DNA of 64,000 nt, taken from Bittarella massiliensis (ex Durand et al. 2017). Lineage in GTDB: Bacteria > Bacillota > Clostridia > Oscillospirales > Ruminococcaceae. The stretch is from the NCBI RefSeq assembly GCF_001486165.1, contig NZ_LN908975.1, positions 496,001-560,000 on the forward strand, read 5' to 3'. Each line of letters opens with the position of its first letter. Within the stretch, counting starts at the first letter, position 1. Positions 57,569-64,000 of this stretch are shown here, piece after piece. The translations under genes and the position numbers were made by a program. The notes beneath the pieces were generated by a model. It saw only the letters and a program-made list of their open reading frames with translations. It was not told the DNA's origin and searched no databases.

Positions 57569-58050
57569 AGCGATCCCTCCTTTTCCAGCGCGGCGCGCAG
57601 CCAGCGCTTGGTGCGAAAATCGATCACCCGGGCCGACGCCTCGGAAATCTGCAGCCGCCCGGCGATCTCGGCGTAGGGCCAGCCGTCGGCCCGCATCCGC
57701 ACCACCGTTTCGGCCGGGTCGCCTCGCCGGCGCAGCAGCTCCCCGATGCGCGCCAGGGTCTGGCGGCGGCAGAGGTCGTCCAGCCCGTCGGCCAGGTAGA
57801 GGCCCAGCCGCTCGTCGAGGGGGGCGTGGGCGCGCCCCTTTTGCAGCTGCCGCAGCCAGACGTTGCGGGCAATGCCGAAGAGCCAGGTCTTGGCCGTGGA
57901 CTCCCCCCGGAAGGCGGGAAGGGCCCGCAGCGCCTCCAAAAACGTTTCGGAGAGGAGGTCTTCGGCCAGATTTGGGTCCCGCGCCAGCCCCAACAGGTAG
58001 CGGTAGACATCGTCCCGGTACTGCCGGTAAAAGCGCTCGATGGGGTGCAA
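57565..58050 (-). CDS. ECF-type RNA polymerase sigma factor
   Basis: A 161-residue sigma-70 factor of the extracytoplasmic-function type. Region 2 is RFYRQYRDDVYRYLLGLARD through LAEDLLSETFLEAL and TAKTWLFGIARNVWL; region 4 is GWPYAEIAGRLQISEASARV. The start is uncertain: I prefer the TTG at 58050, 8 bp after AGGAGGG; an ATG at 58083 has only a weak site. It is the first gene of a sigma/anti-sigma/YfjL-like operon. I could not find an obvious autoregulated promoter. Confidence 0.9.
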   Translation of the reverse strand: MHPIERFYRQYRDDVYRYLLGLARDPNLAEDLLSETFLEALRALPAFRGESTAKTWLFGIARNVWLRQLQKGRAHAPLDERLGLYLADGLDDLCRRQTLARIGELLRRRGDPAETVVRMRADGWPYAEIAGRLQISEASARVIDFRTKRWLRAALEKEGSL

Positions 58051-58171
58051 GGCGGCTCCCTCCTCTCCGGCCGTCGGGCCCATTGGGGTGTCTTCACCTA
58101 TCTGTCGCCAAAAAGGGGTCCGGCGTTACACCCCCTCTCGAAAAAAAGGGGCAAACTGCAAAATTGTTTGC

Positions 58172-58200
58172 TTGACGCGGGATAGGATGGGTGCTATCAT
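58172..58200 (+). promoter_or_regulatory. Promoter of the HD-domain gene
   Basis: TTGACG (58172-58177), 17 bp, TATCAT (58195-58200). Confidence 0.82.
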
Positions 58201-58252
58201 CAAACATTAAACACAGAGTGGCTGCGCCCTGCAGCCGAGAAGGAGGAGCGGG

Positions 58253-58924
58253 ATGAACGAAAACACCATCACCTATGAGGACATTCGCAGCAACCCGAAA
58301 ATTCGCACCTACATTCAAAAGGCGGACGAGATGCTCTCGGCCCTGGGCTTTACCGAGCACTCCTTTGCCCATGTGACCCTTTGCGCCCAGAAGGCCGGCG
58401 ACCTGCTGGCGGCCCTGGGCTACTCCCCCCGGGAGGTGGAGCTGGCCCGCATCGCCGGGTTCATGCACGACATCGGCAACACCGTCAACCGGGTGGCCCA
58501 TGCCCAGTCGGGGGCGCTGATGGCCTTTCGCCTGCTGGAGGAGCTGGGGATGGCGCCGGAGGAGGTGGCCACGGTGGTGGCGGCCATCGGCAACCACGAC
58601 GAGGGCACGGCCCAACCGGTCAACCCCGCCTCGGCGGCCCTGATTTTGGCCGACAAGTCGGACGTGCGCCGCAACCGGGTGCGGGGCCCGGTGCGCCACC
58701 ACGAGATCCACGACCGGGTCAACTACGCCGTCACCAACAGCAGCCTGCAGCTCTCCGAAGACCGGTCGGTCATCCTCCTGCGGCTGGAACTGGACAGCGC
58801 CATCTCCGACGTGATGGACTACTTTGAGATTTTCATGCAGCGGATGGTCCTGTGCAAAAAGGCGGCCAATTTCCTCAAGCTGCGCTTTCACCTGGAGATC
58901 AACGGGGTGCTGCTGGTCTCGTAG
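58253..58924 (+). CDS. HD-domain phosphohydrolase
   Basis: A 223-residue protein with a single HD domain: SFAHVTLCAQKAG supplies the first His, AGFMHDIGNTVNRVAHAQSG the HD pair, and AAIGNHDEGTAQ and LILADKSDVRRN the remaining metal ligands. HD hydrolases act on nucleotides or phosphoesters; this subgroup is common in Clostridia but without a known substrate. The ATG follows GAAGGAGGAG. It is monocistronic and convergent with a Crp-family gene. Confidence 0.9.
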   Translation: MNENTITYEDIRSNPKIRTYIQKADEMLSALGFTEHSFAHVTLCAQKAGDLLAALGYSPREVELARIAGFMHDIGNTVNRVAHAQSGALMAFRLLEELGMAPEEVATVVAAIGNHDEGTAQPVNPASAALILADKSDVRRNRVRGPVRHHEIHDRVNYAVTNSSLQLSEDRSVILLRLELDSAISDVMDYFEIFMQRMVLCKKAANFLKLRFHLEINGVLLVS

Positions 58925-58932
58925 GGGCCCGT

Positions 58933-59559
58933 TCAGGGGCGAAAGCGCCGCTTGAGACGGGCGGGGTCGGCGATGGCAACGCCCCCTTCCACCAGGGCAA
59001 TGACCCCGTCGTCCCGCAGCTCCTTCAGATAGCGGTTGACGGTGCGCACCGTGCTGCCCAGAATGGCGGCCAGGGCGTCCTTGTCGACAGCCAGGGGCTG
59101 GCCTCGGTTCTGGGCCAGCGTCCAGAGGTATTCGGCCACCCGCTCCTTGGCGGGGCGGTAGAGGTCGAACACCACCTGGCGGGTGTAGTTGAGGATCCCC
59201 TGGGCGCAGTACTGCGCCTCCCAAAGGGAGAGGGCGGGGTCGTCGCGGATGATCTCCATAAATTCCCCGGCGGTGATCTGCAGCGCCCGGCAGGGGGTGA
59301 CCGCTTCGATTTTCACCAGGGAGGCCTCCCCGGTGAGGACGTTCAACTCCCCCAAAAAGATGTCGGGCCCCACCGGGCGGCCGGCCAGATAGGTGCCGTT
59401 GGGGAGAAGGCGGAGGGTGCAGACCTGCCCTTCCAGGAGCAGGTAGACGTGCACGGCGATCTCTCCAGGGGAGAAGATGGTCTGCCCGGCGGCGAAGGAG
59501 ACCGGCCGCCAGCGCCCCAGCTGTTTGCTTGCGCGGAGGAGTTGATATGGGCTGTCCAC
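58933..59559 (-). CDS. Crp/Fnr-family transcriptional regulator
   Basis: A 208-residue Crp-type regulator: sensor barrel (VYLLLEGQVCTLRLLPNGTY, GPDIFLGELNVLTGEASLV), long dimer helix (YCAQGILNYTRQVVFDLYRP) and winged helix (LGSTVRTVNRYLKELRDDG). It is a clear paralogue of the next gene upstream, sharing YCAQGILNYTR and TVRTVNRYLKEL. No Fnr Cys cluster. I chose the GTG at 59559, preceded by AAAGGGGGA; the frame continues 23 residues upstream without support. It has its own upstream inverted repeat. Confidence 0.88.
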   Translation of the reverse strand: MDSPYQLLRASKQLGRWRPVSFAAGQTIFSPGEIAVHVYLLLEGQVCTLRLLPNGTYLAGRPVGPDIFLGELNVLTGEASLVKIEAVTPCRALQITAGEFMEIIRDDPALSLWEAQYCAQGILNYTRQVVFDLYRPAKERVAEYLWTLAQNRGQPLAVDKDALAAILGSTVRTVNRYLKELRDDGVIALVEGGVAIADPARLKRRFRP

Positions 59560-59620
59560 TGTGGGCGTCCCCCTTTCCCCGTGCCCAGCGGCACGGCTCA
59601 AAAGTAGCGCGTTGGAAGAT

Positions 59621-59651
59621 TTACACAAAAAAATATTGATTGTTTGTGCAA
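59621..59651. promoter_or_regulatory. Inverted repeat upstream of the crp-like gene at 59.5 kb
   Basis: TTACACAAA (59621-59629) and TTTGTGCAA (59643-59651), 9-bp arms with one mismatch and an AT-rich 13-bp centre, 62 bp upstream of the start codon. It could be a Crp-family binding site. Confidence 0.45.
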
Positions 59652-59693
59652 CAAGGCGGGACAGCGAACCTATTCGCGGTCCTGCCTTATTGT

Positions 59694-60326
59694 TTACAAT
59701 GAAATCAGCCCCTTGAGGCGCTGGGGATCGGCGATCCGGACGCCGTCCCCGACGGGGGCGATGATCCCTTCCTCCCGCAGCTCTTTGAGATAGCGGTTCA
59801 CCGTGCGCACGGTGGTGCCGAGGAAGGTGGCCATAGACGGCTTGTCCAGCCGCAGCGGTTCGCCGCGGCGGCGTGCCTCCCGCAGAAGGTATTCTGCGAT
59901 CTGCCCTTTGAGGGGGCGGTGGATGTTGGAGACGGTGTCCCGGGTGTAGTTGAGGATCCCCTGGGCGCAGTACCGCGCCGCCCAGAGGCAGAGCTCGTTG
60001 TCCCGCCGCAGGATGTCCAGATAGACGCCTGCCGGGGCGCGGAGCATCCTGCAGGGGGTGCAGGCGATGGTGTCCACCAGGGGTGGCTCATCGCAGAGGA
60101 CAGCCAATTCGCCCAAAAAGGTGCCGGGACCCACCCGCGCCACCTCCAGCTCCACCCCGTCGGTGAGGGGGAGGACGGTGCGCACCTCGCCCTCGACGAT
60201 CAGGTAGACCTGAACGATGATCTCCCCGATGGAGGAGATCACGTCGCCTGCCTGAAAGGCGACCTCGGTCCACCGGTTCAGGTGACCGTGGCTCTTGAGG
60301 ATGTCGTAGGGTCCCCGCATCAACAT
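59694..60326 (-). CDS. Crp/Fnr-family transcriptional regulator, paralogue
   Basis: A 210-residue Crp-type regulator with the same layout and the same HTH (FLGTTVRTVNRYLKELREEG) as its neighbour, so the pair arose by duplication. It is divergent from a BMP-family lipoprotein gene and a nucleoside hydrolase, its most likely targets. The ATG at 60326 follows AAGGGG by 8 bp; an in-frame GTG at 60335 overlaps that site. The effector is unknown; a nucleoside-related ligand or nucleotide would fit the context. Confidence 0.88.
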   Translation of the reverse strand: MLMRGPYDILKSHGHLNRWTEVAFQAGDVISSIGEIIVQVYLIVEGEVRTVLPLTDGVELEVARVGPGTFLGELAVLCDEPPLVDTIACTPCRMLRAPAGVYLDILRRDNELCLWAARYCAQGILNYTRDTVSNIHRPLKGQIAEYLLREARRRGEPLRLDKPSMATFLGTTVRTVNRYLKELREEGIIAPVGDGVRIADPQRLKGLISL

Positions 60327-60393
60327 GAAAATCACCCCTTTTGCTCAATAATGGAAAGACAATGACCCAGATGGATTTTTTGGAGGAAGAAAA

Positions 60394-61482
60394 ATGAAGA
60401 AGACAATTGCCAGTTTGCTGGCCCTGACCCTTGCCGCCGGCGCCCTGCTTGCCGGGTGCGGCGACCAGAAGGGAGCGGGCGGCGACACATCCGAAAAAAG
60501 CGACCTTCGTAACGTGGCCTTTATCACCGGTGCCCTGGGCGACAAGTCCTTTGCCGACCTGGCCTGGGCCGGTGTGAAAAAAGCGGGCGAGGATTACGGG
60601 ATCGAGGCCAAAGCCGTGGAGTACGGCACCGACAAGGCCAAGATCGCCCCCACCCTGCTCGACACCGCCGAAAACTACGATATTGTGGTCTTCACCGGCA
60701 ACGAGGTCATCGAGACCTTGGAGCAGTACTACCAGGACTACCCGAACACCAAATTCATCGGCTTTGACATCGACCCCGATTACGAGCTCCACATGGAGAA
60801 CGTCTTTGCCATCACCTACATGCAGCACCAGGGCGAGTTTTTGGCCGGCGCCCTGGCCCAGAAGATGTCGAACACCGGCACCATCGGCTGTGTGCTCGGC
60901 AACGATTCCACCGGCATCAACGACTTTTTGGTGGGCTACATCCAGGGCTCGACCTACGCCAACCCCGAGGGGAAGGTGGCCTCCTCCTACGTGGGGGGCT
61001 ACACCGACACCGCCAAGGCAAAAGAGTTGGCGCTGGTGCAGATCAGCCAGTCGGGGGCCGACGTGCTCCACCAGGTGGCCGGCGGTGCCGGACTAGGCCT
61101 TTTCTCCGCCTGTCAGGAGAGAAAGGTCTGGGGCATTGGGGTGGACGCCGACCAGCGGGAGTTCTTTGTGGACAGCAAACCCGAAATTGCCGACGTGATC
61201 CTCACTTCAATGACCAAGCGCAACGACACATCCCTCTACAAAACCATCGGCGAGACCATCAAGGGGGAAACGCCCTACGGCACTAAGGTGAAGTGGGGGG
61301 TCAAAGAGGGGGCCACGGTGCTGGCAGAAAACGACTACTATCAAAAACAGGTGCCGCAGGAGACCCGCGACTACATCGACGGCCTGGAAGATAAGATCTC
61401 TTCGGGTGAGCTGAAGGTGCAGACTGCCTATGGAATGGAGCAGAGTGTCTTCGTACAGATGCGCGACGGGGTCAAGCCCTAG
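60394..61482 (+). CDS. BMP-family substrate-binding lipoprotein (nucleoside ABC transporter type)
   Basis: Extracellular binding protein of the Med/BMP family, whose known members (PnrA, BmpA) bind purine nucleosides. The 362 residues have a signal peptide with lipobox LLAGC (18-22) and a periplasmic-binding-type fold: FITGALGDKSFADLAWAGVK, FTGNEVIETLEQYYQDYP, GFDIDP and VAGGAGLGLFSACQ. No ATPase or permease gene follows; instead a nucleoside hydrolase gene is 26 bp downstream. The transporter core must be encoded elsewhere. Confidence 0.92.
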   Translation: MKKTIASLLALTLAAGALLAGCGDQKGAGGDTSEKSDLRNVAFITGALGDKSFADLAWAGVKKAGEDYGIEAKAVEYGTDKAKIAPTLLDTAENYDIVVFTGNEVIETLEQYYQDYPNTKFIGFDIDPDYELHMENVFAITYMQHQGEFLAGALAQKMSNTGTIGCVLGNDSTGINDFLVGYIQGSTYANPEGKVASSYVGGYTDTAKAKELALVQISQSGADVLHQVAGGAGLGLFSACQERKVWGIGVDADQREFFVDSKPEIADVILTSMTKRNDTSLYKTIGETIKGETPYGTKVKWGVKEGATVLAENDYYQKQVPQETRDYIDGLEDKISSGELKVQTAYGMEQSVFVQMRDGVKP

Positions 61483-61508
61483 CGGAAAACCGACCGGGAG
61501 GATGAACA

Positions 61509-62495
61509 ATGGATTGCAGCCCCATTTTACAGGCATACTTTGACGCAGGATACGGCCGCGAATGGCCCCAGTCCGCCTGCAGCCCCGACTTTTTGGCCCG
61601 GCGCTTGCAGCGCCCCGAAGGGGGCAAGCGGCTGGCGGTGGTGCTGGACACCGACACCTTTAACGAGGTGGACGACCAGTACGCCCTGGCCTACCTGCTC
61701 AAAAATCCCCAGCGCTTTGACCTCAAGGCTATTTTAGCCGCTCCCTTCCAAAACATCAAGGCCGAGACCCCGGCTTTGGGGATGGAGCGCTCCTACCAGG
61801 AAATTTTGCGGGTCTTAAAATTGGTGGGACAGGAGGAGAAGGCCGAACTGGTCTACCGGGGGGCGGAGCGCTTTCTAAAAGGCGAGACCGAGCCGGAGGA
61901 CACCCCGGCCGCCCGGCGGCTGGTGGAGTTGGCCCTGGCCCAGCCCGACGACGAACCCCTCTATGTGATCGGCATTGCCGCCGCCACCAACCTGGCCTCC
62001 GCCGTGCTGCTGGAGCCCGCCATCTGCCAGAAGATCGTGGTGGTCTGGCTGGGCGGCCACAGCCGGGACTGGCCCAACTGCAAGGGCTTCAACCTCCTGC
62101 AGGACATCGCCGCCGCACGGGTCCTCTTCGGCACCGGGCTGCCCCTGGTGCAGTGCCCGGCCAACGGGGTCACCAACACCCTGGCCGTCACCGGCCCCGA
62201 GTTGGAGTACTGGCTGCGGGGGAAAAACCCCCTCTGTGACTACCTCTGCGACGTCACCGAGAAGGAGGCGGCCATCTACCACCAGGAGGGCTGTTGGAGC
62301 CGCATCATCTGGGACGTGGCCCCGGTGGCCTGGCTGATGGAGGACGATTTCGCCCAGAGCCGGCTGGTCACCAGCGTGCAGCCCTCTTACAGCGGCTACT
62401 ACGAGGTGGGCTCCCTGCGCCACCTGATGGGCTATATTTACAGCATCGACCGGGACAGGGTGTTTACCGAGCTGTTCCGGGTGCTGAGCAGGTGA
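61509..62495 (+). CDS. Nucleoside hydrolase family protein, copy 3
   Basis: A 328-residue member of the nucleoside hydrolase family, more distant than the two copies at 26-28 kb. The calcium motif is AVVLDTDTFNEVDDQYALAY; AAATNLASAV, the QCPANGVTN stretch and RIIWDVAPVAWLME are the other conserved parts. It starts 26 bp after the BMP lipoprotein stop with a GGGAGGATG site. Together the two genes suggest uptake of a nucleoside followed by hydrolysis. A terminator pair follows. Confidence 0.88.
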   Translation: MDCSPILQAYFDAGYGREWPQSACSPDFLARRLQRPEGGKRLAVVLDTDTFNEVDDQYALAYLLKNPQRFDLKAILAAPFQNIKAETPALGMERSYQEILRVLKLVGQEEKAELVYRGAERFLKGETEPEDTPAARRLVELALAQPDDEPLYVIGIAAATNLASAVLLEPAICQKIVVVWLGGHSRDWPNCKGFNLLQDIAAARVLFGTGLPLVQCPANGVTNTLAVTGPELEYWLRGKNPLCDYLCDVTEKEAAIYHQEGCWSRIIWDVAPVAWLMEDDFAQSRLVTSVQPSYSGYYEVGSLRHLMGYIYSIDRDRVFTELFRVLSR

Positions 62496-62539
62496 GTGCC
62501 CGCAAGGGCATTTGAAACCTCCCCTTTTTCCAAACCAGA

Positions 62540-62618
62540 GCGTCGGGGCCTGCGGGCCCCGGCGCTTTTGGCCGCCAAAAACGCCCCCGCCTCTCAATCG
62601 CGAGGCGGGGGCGTTTTG
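62540..62618. terminator. Two terminators after the nucleoside hydrolase
   Basis: AGCGTCGGGGCC-TGC-GGGCCCCGGCGCTTTT (about 62540-62570), then AAAACGCCCCCGCCTC with its complement and TTTT (62578-62618), which also ends the convergent minus-strand genes. Confidence 0.9.
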
Positions 62619-62624
62619 CAGCCG

Positions 62625-63095
62625 CTATGCGGGCAGTTCGCTCGCGAGCAGGCGCTGGAGGGCGGGGAGGGTCTCCTCCCGCAGGGGAAAGAAGAAGGCG
62701 GTGTGCCGGCAGAGCTGCAGCGGCTGTGCGTCCAGGGAGAAGGAGACCCCCATGGGACAGCGGGGGTTGCAGGCCCCGCTCCCCACCAACCGCTTGCAGG
62801 GGGCGGCGCGGCGGACGGCGTCCTTCATCCCCTCGGGCAGACTGTCGAGGAGGGCGGCGTCGGCGAGGGCGCGCTGGGGGTAGAGGCGCACCTTGGCCCC
62901 TGACTTGCGGCAGACAAAGACCGCCAGGGTGCCCCCTTTGGCCCCCCGCTTGAAGGAGAGGGTGGGCCCGCTCTTGGCCTCTTTAAGGGTACAGGGACAC
63001 CCGCCCTCGGCGAGCTGCCGGATCAGGGCCTGGGCCACAGGGCGCTCCCCCTCGCCCAGGGCGGCGAGAAAGTGCTCCGGCGCGCCGTCAGCCAC
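62625..63095 (-). CDS. Conserved protein of unknown function, coupled to an AraC regulator
   Basis: A 156-residue protein with a central beta-rich stretch (GGTLAVFVCRKSGAKVRLYP) and a C-terminal Cys motif (GACNPRCPMGVSFSLDAQPL). I recall similar proteins next to AraC/GyrI regulators in Clostridia but cannot name the family. It starts with a GTG at 63095, which overlaps the stop of the AraC gene by 8 bp, after an AAGGAG site; the two are translated together. Confidence 0.78.
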   Translation of the reverse strand: MADGAPEHFLAALGEGERPVAQALIRQLAEGGCPCTLKEAKSGPTLSFKRGAKGGTLAVFVCRKSGAKVRLYPQRALADAALLDSLPEGMKDAVRRAAPCKRLVGSGACNPRCPMGVSFSLDAQPLQLCRHTAFFFPLREETLPALQRLLASELPA

Positions 63096-63951
63096 GGGGG
63101 GACTCCTTCTTGACCACCGGGATCCAGACTTCGTACTGGGTGTTTTGGGGGTCGGGGTTGAGATAGACCTCCACGTCCGGGCCGTCGGCGTACTCGTAGC
63201 CCGAGGTGGGCAGCCACTCGGTGACGATGCGCTGTTCCAGCTCCTGGATGGAGCGGCCGGTGCCGCCGCCGGGGAAGACGGCCCAGGTGAAGGCGGGGAT
63301 GGTGTACTCCTCCAGCCCCTCGGGCGCCGGCTGGCTGGAGGAGACGGCGATGAAATAGCGCCACTCCTCCTCGTCGCCGCAGGCGCTGACCCCCAAAAGC
63401 CCCATGGGCGGGGTGTCCATCAGGGCGGCCAGCCGGGGGATGGTGCCGTCGGTCGCGGCCCGCTCCCACATCTGGGGGACGACGGTGAAGTTCTGCTGGA
63501 TCTCCCGGTGCAGGGGCGCGCTGATCCCCAGGATGCGGATGGGGCCTCTCTCTTCGATGCGGTAGTTCATTTCCTCCACTCCTTTGACGGTGATTTTGAA
63601 ACTGACGGGAGGGTAGGATTTCAGGGGCACGCCGCCCTTCTTGGCCAGGGACGGGGCGATGCCGTGAACGCCCTGAAAGGCCCGGTTGAAGGCGGTGGGG
63701 GAGGCGTAGCCGTAGCGCAGGGCGATGTCGAGGACCGTCTCCTCCCCCCGGCAGAGGTCCACCGCGGCCAGGGACATCCGCCGCCGGCGGACGTACTCGG
63801 AGAGGGGGACCCCCGCCAGGTAGCTGAACATCCGCTGAAAGTGATAGGACGAACAGCAGGCAACCTTGGCCGCCTCGTCCAGGTCCAGTTCGCCGGCGAG
63901 GTGCTCCTCGATATGGCGCACGGCCAGGTTCAGTTGCTCGATCCACTCCAT
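63088..63951 (-). CDS. AraC-family regulator with GyrI-like effector-binding domain
   Basis: A 287-residue regulator: an N-terminal AraC DNA-binding domain with two helix-turn-helix units (DLDEAAKVACCSSYHFQRMF and TVLDIALRYGYASPTAFNRA) and a C-terminal GyrI-like (SHS2) domain from about residue 130, which binds small hydrophobic or cationic ligands (SoxS/Rob/BltR-type effectors). The ATG at 63951 is 8 bp after AAGGAG; a GTG at 63960 overlaps that site. Its -10 (TATGAT) lies just upstream near 63977. It is coupled with the unknown protein downstream. Confidence 0.93.
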   Translation of the reverse strand: MEWIEQLNLAVRHIEEHLAGELDLDEAAKVACCSSYHFQRMFSYLAGVPLSEYVRRRRMSLAAVDLCRGEETVLDIALRYGYASPTAFNRAFQGVHGIAPSLAKKGGVPLKSYPPVSFKITVKGVEEMNYRIEERGPIRILGISAPLHREIQQNFTVVPQMWERAATDGTIPRLAALMDTPPMGLLGVSACGDEEEWRYFIAVSSSQPAPEGLEEYTIPAFTWAVFPGGGTGRSIQELEQRIVTEWLPTSGYEYADGPDVEVYLNPDPQNTQYEVWIPVVKKESPRG

Positions 63952-64000
63952 GAAATCCACTCCTTGTCTCCATCATACCGCCGGGGGCGGAAGGTGTCCT

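Overview
The window is a 64 kb stretch of chromosome from a high-GC, endospore-forming member of the Clostridia. The base and codon composition and the mix of genes best fit the Oscillospiraceae/Ruminococcaceae (gut Firmicutes); I infer this from gene content, not from a database search. Spore genes are spread through it: spoIID, spmAB, spoIIE and an AbrB-type transition regulator. Housekeeping genes include gapA, class II fba, citrate synthase, trpS, gltX, lysS, greA, ruvX, rlmB and ftsEX. Consensus sigma-A promoters (TTGACA/TATAAT, 17 bp spacing) and strong rho-independent terminators are easy to see. I found no rRNA, tRNA, CRISPR array, prophage or transposase gene.

Layout. 1-2.8 kb: a metal-exporting P1B ATPase, cut by the window edge and carrying a nine-copy His/Cys-rich repeat, with its ArsR/SmtB repressor and operator. 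2.9-9.3 kb: spoIID, citrate synthase with a membrane protein, an orphan histidine-kinase-like protein with a degenerate H-box, and gapA. 10-16.9 kb: an APC permease, two XRE regulators with palindromic sites, a phosphatase/corrinoid adenosyltransferase/membrane-protein operon, abrB and spmAB. 17-25 kb: an aminotransferase-trpS operon, a tandem array of about 105 bp units, gltX, a cyclase-family enzyme and spoIIE. 25-28 kb: a Crp-family regulator divergent from two nucleoside hydrolases. 28-34.3 kb: fba, an OGG-type DNA glycosylase, a DnaA-box-like cluster, rlmB and a degenerate P-type-ATPase-like membrane protein whose 5' end is broken by a 42 bp dispersed repeat.

34.4-38.8 kb: tandemly duplicated anchored proteins, a second copy of the 42 bp repeat, and two permease-like proteins. 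39-45.6 kb: a cell-envelope block of a PucR/CdaR-like regulator, ftsE, ftsX, a coiled-coil M23 peptidase and a CtpA-type S41 protease. 45.6-51.4 kb: greA, lysS (with an extra C-terminal tRNA-binding domain), a YhfC-type membrane protease, a lipoprotein, a phosphatase, ruvX and a VOC protein. 51.4-54.5 kb: tcdA-like, a six-copy tandem array of about 96 bp units with a conserved hairpin, a DUF1292 gene and a lipoprotein cyclophilin. 54.7-64 kb: ribokinase, an ECF sigma/anti-sigma/YfjL-like operon, an HD protein, two more Crp-family regulators next to a BMP-family nucleoside-binding lipoprotein and a third nucleoside hydrolase, and an AraC/GyrI regulator.

The clearest functional theme is nucleoside salvage: a nucleoside-type ABC binding protein, three nucleoside hydrolases and a ribokinase, with Crp-family genes at both hydrolase loci. 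The most unusual features are the two intergenic tandem arrays (one with RNA-like structure and paired changes), the P-type-ATPase-like pseudoenzyme, the 42 bp repeat that appears to have interrupted it, the His/Cys metal-binding repeat, and a 17-bp-arm perfect palindrome with TATAAT at its centre.
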